A stretch of 64,000 bases of DNA. It comes from Treponema sp. Its GTDB lineage: Bacteria > Spirochaetota > Spirochaetia > Treponematales > Treponemataceae. The DNA lies in contig JAFLSQ010000006.1 of assembly GCA_022510865.1 (NCBI GenBank), positions 1 to 64,000 of the forward strand, given 5' to 3'. Position 1 is the stretch's first letter, and each line of letters starts with the position of its first letter. Below the pieces are notes generated by a model. It ran no database searches. It was given only the letters and a program-made list of their open reading frames with translations, and was not told the origin of the DNA. Of the stretch, positions 1-8,210 are shown piece by piece. Made by a program: the position numbers and the translations under genes.

Positions 1-5
1 CGCAA

Positions 6-34
6 TTGACGCTCGCTTTGTTTTTTTGTATAGT
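6..34 (+). promoter_or_regulatory. Sigma70-type promoter of the rpsF operon
   Basis: A -35 box TTGACG and a -10 box TATAGT are separated by exactly 17 bases, with a T-rich spacer end. It lies about 200 bases upstream of rpsF and would drive rpsF-ssb-rpsR-rplI-dnaB. Called by pattern only. Confidence 0.75.
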
Positions 35-83
35 ATCAGAACACCCCTTGGAAATCCCCAGAGGATTTTCCTTATGTCCAGAA

Positions 84-210
84 GGAGGATTATCCTCCCG
101 AAAATTCAGGAGACATGGCAGGTTCTCTGCCACACGCGGATTTTACCGTCGGTAAGGCTGCGGACTGTCTCCTTGCACGACCGCACGGCAGTCCGGAAAA
201 CGGATTTTCC
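84..210 (+). promoter_or_regulatory. Structured rpsF leader, candidate autoregulatory element
   Basis: The roughly 195-base leader holds three inverted repeats: GGAGGA-TTA-TCCTCC (84-98), CGGACTG...CAGTCCG (161-167 with 189-195, apical part containing ACCGCACGG) and GGAAAA-CGGA-TTTTCC (195-210). In many bacteria an rpsF leader RNA is bound by the S6:S18 complex through a CCG-containing bulge. The position and the CCG in the middle hairpin fit that idea, but I cannot fold or align it. The 70-codon ORF over this stretch looks like chance. Confidence 0.4.
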
Positions 211-234
211 TGCGGAATTTTTTAGGAGATACTT

Positions 235-528
235 ATGAGAAAGTATGAGCTTATGGCTATTTATCCGCTTGATGATGAAAAGTCAAAGAAAGGCATTGAG
301 AGCGTGAAGGGCACTCTCTCTGAATTCGGCGCGGAAATCACGGAGGAGAAGCACTTCGGTGACCGCGATCTTACCTACGAAATCGACAAGCAGAAGAGAG
401 GACGCTTCTATCTTTACACGATGAAGCTCAATCCGTCAAAAATCGTCGATATCGAGAGACAGTTCAAGATTAACATGAATCTTTTGAAGTACCAGTTCGT
501 GAGGCTTGACGAGAAAGACGCGAACTAA
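235..528 (+). CDS. rpsF: 30S ribosomal protein S6
   Basis: S6 is a small-subunit platform protein that binds 16S rRNA as a heterodimer with S18, which is encoded two genes downstream. The 97-residue length is normal for S6, and the start MRKYELMAIYPL and later GDRDLTYEIDKQKRG match the family. An AGGAG Shine-Dalgarno sits just before the ATG. It is the first gene of a co-directional operon with ssb, rpsR, rplI and dnaB, the usual bacterial arrangement and one I recall from T. pallidum. A long structured leader precedes it and may mediate feedback control. Confidence 0.96.
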   Translation: MRKYELMAIYPLDDEKSKKGIESVKGTLSEFGAEITEEKHFGDRDLTYEIDKQKRGRFYLYTMKLNPSKIVDIERQFKINMNLLKYQFVRLDEKDAN

Positions 529-557
529 GGCTGCGGGAAAATCGTTCGGAGGTATAT

Positions 558-1046
558 ATGACAGACTTAAATCATGTTGTTCTTATCGGCCGTCTCACCC
601 GGGACTTGGGTTCCGATGAAAGAAGTTTCGGCTATGTGGGGAACGGGCAGGCAAGGGCGAACGTGAGCATCGCTGTCAACCGGAGCAAGAAGAACGGTGA
701 CCAGTGGATTGACGAGGTTAATTACTTCGACATCACAATCTGGGGAAAGACCGCGGAGAATCTTAAACCATATCTTACAAAAGGAAAGCAGATTTGCGTT
801 GATGGGCATCTGCGACAGGACCGCTGGGAAAAAGACGGACAGAAGATGAGCAAGGTCACGGTCGTGGCCGATCAGGTTCAGCTTCTCGGGGGAAAAGGAG
901 ATGGCAGCGCCCAGGGCGCAGGGGGAGCTCCAAGATTCCAGTCCATGGGCCAGCAGCAGTCACAGAGCAACGGATACGCGGATAACTACCAGAGCGGGCC
1001 TTACGGCGACACTGGCAGCGATTTTCCGGAAGATATTCCATTCTAA
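558..1046 (+). CDS. ssb: Single-stranded DNA-binding protein
   Basis: SSB coats single-stranded DNA during replication, repair and recombination and recruits partners through its C-terminal tip. Residues 1-110 form the OB fold (NHVVLIGRLTRD near the start, TVVADQVQLLG at its end). Residues 110-150 are a Gly/Gln/Ser-rich linker, and the protein ends in the acidic tip DFPEDIPF expected of a functional SSB. The total of 162 residues is typical. A GGAGG lies about 7 bases before the ATG. It sits between rpsF and rpsR as in most bacteria, linking replication to ribosome synthesis. Confidence 0.96.
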   Translation: MTDLNHVVLIGRLTRDLGSDERSFGYVGNGQARANVSIAVNRSKKNGDQWIDEVNYFDITIWGKTAENLKPYLTKGKQICVDGHLRQDRWEKDGQKMSKVTVVADQVQLLGGKGDGSAQGAGGAPRFQSMGQQQSQSNGYADNYQSGPYGDTGSDFPEDIPF

Positions 1047-1064
1047 AACAAAGAGGTATAAACA

Positions 1065-1391
1065 ATGTCTGATGAGAATACACAGGAAATTGAGGAGAAA
1101 AAAGTTCCGGAGGCGGCTGTCGCCGACACATCCGCTTCTGAGGGACGTGATGATGACAAGGACGGCCGCGGAAAAGGCAAGACATATTTCCGCAAGAAAG
1201 TGTGCCGTTTCTGCGCCAACAAAACAAAGATTGACTACAAGGACGCGGACTCTCTGCGCCGTTATATGACGGAGCGCGGAAAAATCCTTCCGCGCCGCAT
1301 CACAGGAACCTGCGCGAAGCATCAGCGCGAGGTGGCAAGGGCAATCAAGAGGGCAAGGTCAATCAGTCTTCTTCCTTACGTCGCGGACTAA
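1065..1391 (+). CDS. rpsR: 30S ribosomal protein S18 with acidic N-terminal extension
   Basis: S18 pairs with S6 on the small-subunit platform. The conserved core begins near residue 45 ([14 protein letters not shown]) and ends ARSISLLPY. At 108 residues it is longer than the usual 75-80, because about 40 acidic and charged residues ([10 protein letters not shown]..., [12 protein letters not shown]) precede the core. The CxxC plus a downstream CAKH gives the four-ligand zinc-binding (C+) form of S18. The AGAGGT before the ATG supports this start, so the extension appears genuine rather than a start-site error. Confidence 0.95.
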   Translation: MSDENTQEIEEKKVPEAAVADTSASEGRDDDKDGRGKGKTYFRKKVCRFCANKTKIDYKDADSLRRYMTERGKILPRRITGTCAKHQREVARAIKRARSISLLPYVAD

Positions 1392-1404
1392 TTTTGCTAG
1401 ACAT

Positions 1405-1429
1405 GAGCGTTTCATACTCCGAAGCGCTC
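1405..1429 (+). other. Stem-loop between rpsR and rplI
   Basis: GAGCGTTTC pairs with GAAGCGCTC (one G-U) around the loop ATACTCC, followed by A-rich rather than T-rich sequence. It is not a rho-independent terminator on the plus strand. It could be an mRNA processing or stability element in the 61-base gap. Function unknown. Confidence 0.4.
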
Positions 1430-1452
1430 CAAAAAAATAAAAGGAGCTTGAA

Positions 1453-2007
1453 ATGAAAGTAATTCTTAACGTTGATGTGAAATCACTTGGAGAAGAGGGT
1501 GACGTGAAGAACGTCGCCAACGGATATGCGAGGAACTTCCTTCTTCCGCGCAAACTCGCCGTTCCTTACAACGATGCCACCGCCGCCATTTTTGAGGCGC
1601 GCAGGGCAGAGATTGAGGCGCGAAAAGAGCAGAAGAGGAAAGACTCTGCCAGCCTCAAAGAGAAACTTGAGGCGGCAACGGTGGAAATCGTCATGCCGGC
1701 AGCCGCGAACGGAAAACTGTATGCGGCGGTCACGTCTCATGTCGTGGCGGACACTCTCGCAAAGCTTGGCTTTGAGATTGAGAGAAAGCGGATTGAGATT
1801 CAAGGCTCATCAATCAAAATGGTGGGAACTTTCAAGGCGATAATCAAGCTGTATGAGGCGCAGACAGCGGAGATTCAGATTGCCGTGAAGGCGCAGCCTG
1901 TTGAGGGCAGCGCGCCGAAAGCTGATAAACCCGCAAAAGAAGAGAAATCATCAAAATCAGAGAATGCGGAGCAGTCAGCGCCCGCAGAAGAGCCAAAGGC
2001 TGAGTAA
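1453..2007 (+). CDS. rplI: 50S ribosomal protein L9 with charged C-terminal tail
   Basis: L9 binds 23S rRNA near the L1 stalk base. The N-terminal RNA-binding domain (MKVILNVDVKSLGEEGDVKNV, then YARNFLLPRKLA) is canonical, followed by the long connecting helix and the C-terminal domain to about residue 148. The total length is 184. The last roughly 35 residues are an Ala/Glu/Lys/Ser-rich tail (KADKPAKEEKSSKSENAEQ) beyond the ordinary L9 end. An AAAAGGAGC Shine-Dalgarno precedes the ATG. It lies fourth in the rpsF operon, upstream of dnaB. Confidence 0.95.
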   Translation: MKVILNVDVKSLGEEGDVKNVANGYARNFLLPRKLAVPYNDATAAIFEARRAEIEARKEQKRKDSASLKEKLEAATVEIVMPAAANGKLYAAVTSHVVADTLAKLGFEIERKRIEIQGSSIKMVGTFKAIIKLYEAQTAEIQIAVKAQPVEGSAPKADKPAKEEKSSKSENAEQSAPAEEPKAE

Positions 2008-2075
2008 TCCAGTCTGTGGAAATTCGGAGGGGTCGGTTCTTGCCGGCTCCTTTTTTTCTTTTTCAAGGGGATTTT

Positions 2076-3398
2076 ATGGACACGACGCTGGCAGACAAAG
2101 TTCCTCCGCACAATGTTGAGGCAGAGCAGGCCGTCCTTGGCGCGCTTCTTCTGAACTGGAGCGCGATGGCCGAGGTTGTCTCCATTCTCAAGGCGGACAG
2201 GTTCTACTCAATCCAGAACCAGATTATTTATGAGGCGATGCTGAGGCTGTACTCAAAGAGCATAGCGGGGGACACAATCTCTCTCATAAACGAGCTGACC
2301 AGCGAGGGCAAGCTGGAGCAGTCGGGCGGTGCAGCATACATCGCGTCGCTCACAGAGACCGTGCCTTCCGCCGCCAACATCGAGTATTACGCGCAGGTTG
2401 TGATAGACCGCGCGGCCCGCCGTGATTTAATCAAAATCTCCTCGGAGCTGAGGGCGTCATCATTCGACCTGTCAAAAAGCAGCGACAGCCTGCTTGACAG
2501 CGCGGAGCAGAGGATTTTCGCGCTGGCGGAAAGGAACGAGACCACCGAGATTCATTCCGCCAAGACAATCATGATACGGGAGATTGAGCTGATTGACGCG
2601 CGCACAAAATCGCGGAACTCTTTCACAGGAATTCCAACGGGATTCGGAAAACTTGACACCTACACGTCAGGCTTCCAGAATTCAGAGCTGATTATAATCG
2701 GGGCGCGGCCGTCAATCGGAAAGACCGCAATCGCGCTTTCAATGATGCAGTACATCGCGTGCGAGAAAAAAATCCCATGCGGATTTTTCTCACTTGAAAT
2801 GCCGTATGAATCAATCGGAATGCGCCTGCTGTCGCAGGAATCCAACGTCCACATGCAGAAAGTGCGCTCGGGAATGCTGCGCGTCTCTGATATCCAGAAG
2901 CTGCAGGACGCGGCCTCACGATGGTTCAACGCCCCGTTTTATGTAGTTGACACGCCCAACATGAGGCTCCTTGAGCTGAGGGCGATGGCCCGGCGGATGG
3001 TCACGAACCACGAGGTAAAAATCATCTTCATAGATTATATCGGTCTGATTACAACCGAGGATTCGTCACGGCCTGTCTACGATCAGGTCTCGGAAATCTC
3101 CAAGGCGCTCAAAGCGCTCGCGCGCGAGCTGGCTATCCCGATTGTTGCGCTGTGCCAGGTGGCGAGATCCGCGGAAGGCGAGGAGCCGAACCTTGCCCAG
3201 CTGCGCGGCTCAGGCTCAATCGAGCAGGATGCCGATGTCGTGATGTTCCTGCACCGAGACAGGCTCAAGGAGGAGGGGATTGAGGCGCAGGACGCCAAAC
3301 TGATTCTGGCCAAGCAGAGAAACGGCGCGACCGGAGAAATCCCGATTCTATTCCTTCCGCCTTACAGCAAGTTCGTCCCAAAATCGCAGGAGGACTGA
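2076..3398 (+). CDS. dnaB: Replicative DNA helicase DnaB
   Basis: DnaB is the hexameric 5'-3' helicase that unwinds DNA at the fork and works with the primase (dnaG is also in this window). The N-terminal domain starts PPHNVEAEQAVLGALLL. The RecA-like domain has Walker A GARPSIGKT at about residue 208, the Walker B stretch IIFIDYIGL near 315, and SGSIEQDADVVMFLHRD near 383. I place the start at 2076 (MDTTLADK) because AAGGGG lies 5 bases upstream. The ORF-track start at 2016 would add 20 residues without family support. The resulting 440 residues is normal. It is the last gene of the rpsF operon. Confidence 0.96.
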   Translation: MDTTLADKVPPHNVEAEQAVLGALLLNWSAMAEVVSILKADRFYSIQNQIIYEAMLRLYSKSIAGDTISLINELTSEGKLEQSGGAAYIASLTETVPSAANIEYYAQVVIDRAARRDLIKISSELRASSFDLSKSSDSLLDSAEQRIFALAERNETTEIHSAKTIMIREIELIDARTKSRNSFTGIPTGFGKLDTYTSGFQNSELIIIGARPSIGKTAIALSMMQYIACEKKIPCGFFSLEMPYESIGMRLLSQESNVHMQKVRSGMLRVSDIQKLQDAASRWFNAPFYVVDTPNMRLLELRAMARRMVTNHEVKIIFIDYIGLITTEDSSRPVYDQVSEISKALKALARELAIPIVALCQVARSAEGEEPNLAQLRGSGSIEQDADVVMFLHRDRLKEEGIEAQDAKLILAKQRNGATGEIPILFLPPYSKFVPKSQED

Positions 3399-3424
3399 GC
3401 CGCGCAAAAAGCCGCTTGCGCGGC
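3399..3424. terminator. Stem-loop between convergent dnaB and P83 genes
   Basis: GCCGCGCAA pairs perfectly with TTGCGCGGC around an 8-base loop. An alternative nested hairpin AAGCCGC-TTGC-GCGGCTT also forms. The 35-base gap between the two converging genes makes a shared terminator likely, although no long T-run follows on either strand. Confidence 0.55.
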
Positions 3425-3433
3425 TTCATCAAA

Positions 3434-5113
3434 TTATTTTCCGCCCGCAATATCGGACAAATCAGATTTATCCAGAACTTTGAACGTTCCGCGGCTGTCT
3501 GTCACAGAAATCGTGCTGCTTCCAATGGCAATCGGAGTGGCAGCCTTCACTTTCACCTGTGATTTGAGCTTCAGGCTTAAGTCCGCGCCGAATTTTCCGA
3601 CATAATACTCACCGCCGTCATCGATGACGCAGTAATATTCGCCGCCGTCCTGCACAAGGACGGAATCCGCCGCAATATTCAGCTCGCTTTCCATCGAAAT
3701 CTCCATGTTATCCGGAGAAATCAGCACGAGTTTTATTGCGCCGTTCTTTGAATTCTCGCCCGCAATGGCGATGTAACTGTCGCCGGCCTTGTAAATTGAG
3801 CGTCCGCGCAGAGTGGTCACCGGAGAATTCTTGACTACCTCGCCGGTCTGTGAATTGTAGCGGACCATTCGCGAGAGCACGGACTTGTCATCAAAAAGCA
3901 CGATTCCGTAATCAACTTTCATGTTCGCCTGAGCAGCCTCAATCTCCTGAATTTCCTGCTGATCCCTCGCGATTTCCTTGCGCTCAGCCTGAGCCTCAGC
4001 CTGCTTCTTGTCAGCAAGGGCCTGCTTCTCCTGGGCATCTTCCTTCGCATCATCCGCGCGCTGCTGGGCATCATCGGCTTTTTTCTGAGCGTCATCCGCC
4101 TCTTTCTGGGCATCATCGGCCTCTTTCTGAGCGTCATCCGCGCGTTTTGCGGCCTCGTCTGCCTCTGCCTGAGCCTGTTTCGCATCTTTCTGCGCCTGAG
4201 AGTCCCTGGGATTCTCAGCGGCCGCCTGTTTTGCATCGTCAGCCTTTTTCTGAGCGTCATCCGCCTCTTTCTGGGCGCTGTCTGCGGCTTTCTGAGCGTC
4301 ATCCGCGCGCTGCTGTGCATCATCGGCTTTTTTCTGCTCCTCATCGGCGGTCTTCTGCTCGGCAACCGCATCTTTCTGCGCCGCCTTCGCCGCCTCGGAA
4401 GCATCCTCGGACTCGCGCTCTTTTATATCGACCATGTTCTTGCGGCTCTCCACGTTGCGGTCATCGTCATCCTTCATTGACTCCACGACCTTCGAGTCGC
4501 TGATTACGGATGTGTCAACGGTTGACAGACCTCCGTTCTCTGCATCATAGACCGGAATTATAATCTGCGAGTGTCCCGGCCAGTCCCTGTAATTCACGGA
4601 AAGTCCGAAATCCGCTGATGTGACGTTATCAAGGACAATCTGCTTGTATTTTTTTCCCGCCTCATCGAGTTTTCCGCGGTAAACCGCGTTGTAGACTGTG
4701 ATGAAGACGGCAAGAGTGTCGGAATCATCTCTGCTGTAGCCGTAGGCGGCCTCAAGATAGCCCGCGATAATCCTGCGCAGGTTGTTTATGTGGTCAACCT
4801 CGGCGTCCGCCCCTATAATCAGAATATCGGCGTCAAGCCTGCCTTTCTCGGATGGGTCAACCGCGTGAATCACCGAATAACGCACGTTGCCTGCCCGTGA
4901 TGTGCTTCCGCGCGAACCGGAAATCACCGCGCCCATTCCGGAGCCGATTGACCTGATTGCCGCGGCGGAGTCTATGACCCGGTGCGGACCTGTGTAGTTG
5001 ATGAATTCGATTGCGGTCTGCGACACGCTCTGAAGCTCGGAGCGGTCAACTTCGAGGGAAAAAGCAGAACTGCATACAAAAAGTGTCACCGACAGTAAAA
5101 AAAGTTTTCTCAT
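3434..5113 (-). CDS. P83/100-family protein with long coiled coil
   Basis: This resembles the Borrelia P83/P100 antigen family, which also occurs in Treponema. The biochemical role is unknown; members are described as exported or envelope-associated. Residues 1-19 form a signal peptide (MRKLFLLSVTLFVCSSAFS). An N-terminal globular region runs to about 235. Residues 238-396 are an uninterrupted Ala/Asp/Gln/Lys heptad array of the DDAQKEA type, surely a coiled coil. A C-terminal domain of about 160 residues (YNSQTGEVVKNSPVTTL...) follows and looks beta-rich. The length of 559 fits. GAGAGG before the ATG and an extended -10 upstream support a separate transcription unit. Confidence 0.85.
   Translation of the reverse strand: MRKLFLLSVTLFVCSSAFSLEVDRSELQSVSQTAIEFINYTGPHRVIDSAAAIRSIGSGMGAVISGSRGSTSRAGNVRYSVIHAVDPSEKGRLDADILIIGADAEVDHINNLRRIIAGYLEAAYGYSRDDSDTLAVFITVYNAVYRGKLDEAGKKYKQIVLDNVTSADFGLSVNYRDWPGHSQIIIPVYDAENGGLSTVDTSVISDSKVVESMKDDDDRNVESRKNMVDIKERESEDASEAAKAAQKDAVAEQKTADEEQKKADDAQQRADDAQKAADSAQKEADDAQKKADDAKQAAAENPRDSQAQKDAKQAQAEADEAAKRADDAQKEADDAQKEADDAQKKADDAQQRADDAKEDAQEKQALADKKQAEAQAERKEIARDQQEIQEIEAAQANMKVDYGIVLFDDKSVLSRMVRYNSQTGEVVKNSPVTTLRGRSIYKAGDSYIAIAGENSKNGAIKLVLISPDNMEISMESELNIAADSVLVQDGGEYYCVIDDGGEYYVGKFGADLSLKLKSQVKVKAATPIAIGSSTISVTDSRGTFKVLDKSDLSDIAGGK
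3925..4400 (-). repeat. 21-bp periodic coiled-coil repeat inside the P83 gene
   Basis: This segment encodes back-to-back seven-residue units such as DDAQKKA, DDAQQRA and DDAQKEA, giving a 21-base DNA periodicity in two blocks split by a short spacer (AAAENPRDSQ). Such tandem heptads can change copy number by slippage. They also create the long spurious antisense ORFs seen at 3850-4503. Confidence 0.8.
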
Positions 5114-5134
5114 AAAAATATCCTCTCTCTAAAT

Positions 5135-5143
5135 ATTCTAGCA
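5135..5143 (-). promoter_or_regulatory. Extended -10 promoter upstream of the P83 gene
   Basis: Read on the minus strand, TGCTAGAAT is an extended -10 (TGn plus TAGAAT) about 20 bases before the P83 ATG. The -35 position (TGGCAA) is a poor match, consistent with extended -10 dependence. Confidence 0.5.
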
Positions 5144-5177
5144 TAATAAATCAAATTTTGCCATCAGGTTTTGGGAT

Positions 5178-6929
5178 TTAAATGCCTCCGATTTTTTTGA
5201 GCGCGTTGCGGGCATAATCGCGGGTCCTGGCATCATAATTCGGCGACATGAATTTTATCAGTATGCCGCGTCCTTTTGAGAAATAGGCGGGGCTTCCCAT
5301 GTACGCGCAGACCGACACGACGGCATCGCAGATGCGCTCGATTGAGACAAGGCTCTTCCTGTCCGTCCGTGACGCGCGCTCCTCCAGTGCGGAAAGCATT
5401 TTTCCGTCGGGGTCATAACCGCACCCGGCTATGCCTTTTAAAACCGCATGGAGGATTGTGGGATCGTTCGTCCGCCTTATGATTGCGGACAGGCAGTCGG
5501 CGGAATCCGATGTGGCAAAGAACGGGATTTGCAGGATAATCCTCTCAAGCCCCGGAGCGTCCTCCGCAAAAACAAGGTTGCCCTCGTGCGCCCCGAGCGA
5601 TGCCCTGCCGAGCGCGGCGGAGTAGGCGTATGCGACAGAGAGCGCGTCTGATGCCCAGACTGCCTCCTTCTCGCCATAGAATCCGCCCTGAAGCCCGGAA
5701 ATCCGCCCGGAATCCGTCATGCTGCTCTCGAACGCGCCGTCAAGATAATCGAACTGAACGGTGTTTATGGTCACAAAATCAGGATATGCCAGACCTGATT
5801 TTCCCGGCTGCCTCCCCGGATTCGCCGGAATCTGGGCAAGGCGGAACGCGTCAATCGTCCAGTTCCTGCGGCACAGAAGAAGATTCCCGTCATCGGTGAG
5901 AAAAATATAGCTCGGAGCGGACTTTGACTTCTGATTCTCAAGCTCGCCCTCAAAAATCAAAGTGCCGTCGGTCCTGTAAAGCGCGCAGACCTTTGAATCG
6001 GCGAGGAAAAGCCCCGTGGAAATTAGGACGCATTTTGCCAGCCCGCCGATGCTGATGCCGCTCACGCTGAAATTCGCGGTTGAGTGTCCGGTCCGGCCGT
6101 CAATCACAAAGACCGTAAGCCCGGACGCGGACGGAACGATTGCGCACACGCAGTCCAGACTGCCGCTCACCGCGAAAGTGATTCCGGGGAATTTTGTGTC
6201 AAAGACCCACTTGTTCTCCGCGCGGCCTGTGTCCGAGGCAAGGGAGAAAAGTCCGCCCGTGCCGTCCTTGAAAGAAAGCAGGATTCCCGCATCGCACTGC
6301 CACGCGCCCACCATCTCGCCTGAGAAAGTGATTTCCTCCATCACCTGCCCGAAAGGACTTATCCTAAGCCCGCCGGTATTCCCGTCCGTCTCCGCCGTGA
6401 AAAAGACGACCGAGCCGTCCGGAAGCTCCGATGGCCTGATTTTTTTGAGGCTTAGCGAGGTGAGCTTCCAGCGGCACACTCCGTTCATTCCCCAGCACTG
6501 AATCTCGTCCATGGAGGCGATGAAAAACCGCCCGTCGCGCCCCGGAAAAATCTGTGACGCGCTCTCGATTTTCAGACCCGTGCTTTTTTCCCAGACGATT
6601 CCTCCGCTTGGATTTATGAGCCTCATGTTTTTTTTGTCGTTGTCAAAAAAAAGCAGGAAATCGGAGGGGAGGGAGGCAATCGCAACGTTTTTTGACCGCG
6701 AGAAAGATTTCTCCCAGATGATTTTTCCCGCGCCCGTCATGGATGTGACTGTCCGCGCGTCCGTCGCGATGCAGAATCCGTAGCTTGTGAGCGCAGGCTC
6801 GGCAATCACTGTGCCGCTGAGCACCGCTGACCAGGACGCGTTCCTGGTCTCAAGGATTTCCCGCGCAGAGACCTGGCAGAAAACAGAGCCGAGCAGGAAA
6901 ATCACGGAAAAAAGGGCTCTTGCGCGCAT
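5178..6929 (-). CDS. Exported protein with PQQ/WD-type propeller-like repeats
   Basis: I do not recognise a specific family. A signal peptide (MRARALFSVIFLLGSVFCQVSA) is followed by roughly 350 residues with recurring blade-like motifs (GAGKIIWEKSF, PSGGIVWEKSTG, DRRTG-like turns), as in PQQ-like beta-propellers. The C-terminal ~200 residues (from about LERIILQIPFF) look helical and repeat-like (RNALKKIGGI at the end), perhaps HEAT-like. Its ATG overlaps the upstream methyltransferase stop by one base (TGATG), so the two are translationally coupled. It is probably periplasmic or surface located. Confidence 0.7.
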   Translation of the reverse strand: MRARALFSVIFLLGSVFCQVSAREILETRNASWSAVLSGTVIAEPALTSYGFCIATDARTVTSMTGAGKIIWEKSFSRSKNVAIASLPSDFLLFFDNDKKNMRLINPSGGIVWEKSTGLKIESASQIFPGRDGRFFIASMDEIQCWGMNGVCRWKLTSLSLKKIRPSELPDGSVVFFTAETDGNTGGLRISPFGQVMEEITFSGEMVGAWQCDAGILLSFKDGTGGLFSLASDTGRAENKWVFDTKFPGITFAVSGSLDCVCAIVPSASGLTVFVIDGRTGHSTANFSVSGISIGGLAKCVLISTGLFLADSKVCALYRTDGTLIFEGELENQKSKSAPSYIFLTDDGNLLLCRRNWTIDAFRLAQIPANPGRQPGKSGLAYPDFVTINTVQFDYLDGAFESSMTDSGRISGLQGGFYGEKEAVWASDALSVAYAYSAALGRASLGAHEGNLVFAEDAPGLERIILQIPFFATSDSADCLSAIIRRTNDPTILHAVLKGIAGCGYDPDGKMLSALEERASRTDRKSLVSIERICDAVVSVCAYMGSPAYFSKGRGILIKFMSPNYDARTRDYARNALKKIGGI

Positions 6930-8155
6930 CAGGCTTTCTCCAGAACGGCTAGGCTCTCTATGTGGCCTGTGTTGGGATAAAAATCAAGCAGGAGGATTTC
7001 TCTGAGCCGGTAGCCGCCGGAGCGCAGAAGACTGGCGCAGTCGCGGGCATGGGTCGCGGGGTCGCATGACAACGAGAGCACGAGCGGAATCCCGGAGCGG
7101 CAAAGATAATCGCGGACGGCCTCCTCCATTCCCGAGCGCGGCGGGTCAATCACGCAGACGTCGAATTCGGGGCAGGATGCGGCGCACTCCCTGACCCATG
7201 CCTCTCCGCTCATCCCGAAACTCATGTGGGATAATCCCGCAAGATTCCGCTCCGCATAGACAAGCGCGTCACGGTTATGCTCGACCATCACGACATTGCC
7301 GTATTTTTCCGCAAGGAACGCCGAGATTACTCCCGAGCCGGCGTACATATCAAGCGCGTTCGCGCCGCCCGGAAGCATTGAGCGGATGATTTCGAGCGTT
7401 TTCTCGAACACAAAAAGGTTTGACTGGAAAAATCCGCGGACATCAAAGAGAATGTCTTTTTCGCAGAGGGTGACTGCGGCGCAGTGCTCCGGCGAGAAAA
7501 TCGTTCCGGAAAAACGGCGGTTCTCCTTGAATCTATATTTTCTTCCTTTTGTGGAGGGCGGATTTCTCACCGTTCCGGCGGATTTATCATCACCTGCGCG
7601 TGAGATTATCACGTTCTGATGGCCGCCTGCATCCCGCATAAAAACGCTCCCGAAAACGTGCGTCCTGCCTTTTCCGCGTGTGCCGGAGGATGCGGCAAGA
7701 AAATCGTTTACAGGCTTCTCCGCGCAGAGGCAATGCCGCACCGGGACAATCTCGTTGGAACTCCTGCATGAAAGCCCGCCGTCTGTCAGCTGGAAGCGGG
7801 CGCGGTATCCGTAGTCCGGGCCGGAGATGATTTCAATCCCGCCGGGGATGTCAATGCCGTGCCGGGCAAAAACATCGCGGAGGACGGAGCGTCTCAGCTC
7901 ACGCTGGAAATCCGGATGGATGTGCATCATGTTGCAGCCGCCGCATTTTCCGTAATACTCGCACGGAGCGGGAACGCGGTGGGGCGACGGCTCGACAATC
8001 TTTGTGATTCTCGCGATGTCATAATCGCGCGCGGATTTCTCAACCTCGACCTCAAGCCTTTCTCCCGGAACCGCAAGCGGAACGAAAACGTTTTTTCCAT
8101 CGATTTTTCCTAAAGAATTTCCCCCAAAAACGATTTTCTCTGCTATAATTTCCAT
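6929..8155 (-). CDS. 23S rRNA (uracil-C5)-methyltransferase, RumA/RlmD-type
   Basis: It uses S-adenosylmethionine to methylate C5 of a uridine in rRNA (or tRNA for TrmA relatives). The N-terminal ~55 residues are a TRAM-like RNA-binding domain. The C-x5-C-x2-C motif (CEYYGKCGGC) indicates the RumA-type [4Fe-4S] cluster. The Rossmann motif DMYAGSGVISAFLAE, then DPPRSGM and the catalytic-cysteine region LSLSCDPATHARD, are all present. I start at MEIIAEKIVFGG (8155). The ORF-track start adds 34 residues that run through a likely promoter. No Shine-Dalgarno is visible, and a -10 box ends 7 bases upstream, suggesting a leaderless mRNA. The exact target base is not assignable. Confidence 0.88.
   Translation of the reverse strand: MEIIAEKIVFGGNSLGKIDGKNVFVPLAVPGERLEVEVEKSARDYDIARITKIVEPSPHRVPAPCEYYGKCGGCNMMHIHPDFQRELRRSVLRDVFARHGIDIPGGIEIISGPDYGYRARFQLTDGGLSCRSSNEIVPVRHCLCAEKPVNDFLAASSGTRGKGRTHVFGSVFMRDAGGHQNVIISRAGDDKSAGTVRNPPSTKGRKYRFKENRRFSGTIFSPEHCAAVTLCEKDILFDVRGFFQSNLFVFEKTLEIIRSMLPGGANALDMYAGSGVISAFLAEKYGNVVMVEHNRDALVYAERNLAGLSHMSFGMSGEAWVRECAASCPEFDVCVIDPPRSGMEEAVRDYLCRSGIPLVLSLSCDPATHARDCASLLRSGGYRLREILLLDFYPNTGHIESLAVLEKA
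8141..8149 (+). promoter_or_regulatory. Extended -10 promoter for the alpha/beta hydrolase gene
   Basis: TGC-TATAAT is a perfect extended -10, about 60 bases before the hydrolase ATG. It sits inside the first codons of the divergent methyltransferase. The -35 position is poor. Confidence 0.5.
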
Positions 8156-8162
8156 AAATGGG

Positions 8163-8191
8163 ATTTTACCAGAACGCCCTGATTTTAACAA
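8163..8191 (-). promoter_or_regulatory. Promoter abutting the rRNA methyltransferase start
   Basis: On the minus strand, TTGTTA and TG-extended TAAAAT are 17 bases apart. The -10 ends 7 bases before the ATG at 8155, so transcription should begin at or next to the start codon. Confidence 0.55.
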
Positions 8192-8210
8192 TCGGGCACA
8201 GGAGCGCGAG

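Noticed and set aside
26-238. 70-codon ORF upstream of rpsF
   Set aside because: It begins inside the promoter, runs through the structured leader, has no ribosome-binding site or family resemblance, and ends on the rpsF start.
1405-1440. Rho-independent terminator after rpsR
   Set aside because: The hairpin is followed by an A-run on the plus strand, not T, and rplI continues the operon.
3850-4503. Long plus-strand ORF (217 aa) and a matching minus-strand frame across the P83 coiled coil
   Set aside because: These are shadows of the 21-bp heptad repeat; their Arg/Pro/Ser composition and lack of starts argue against coding.
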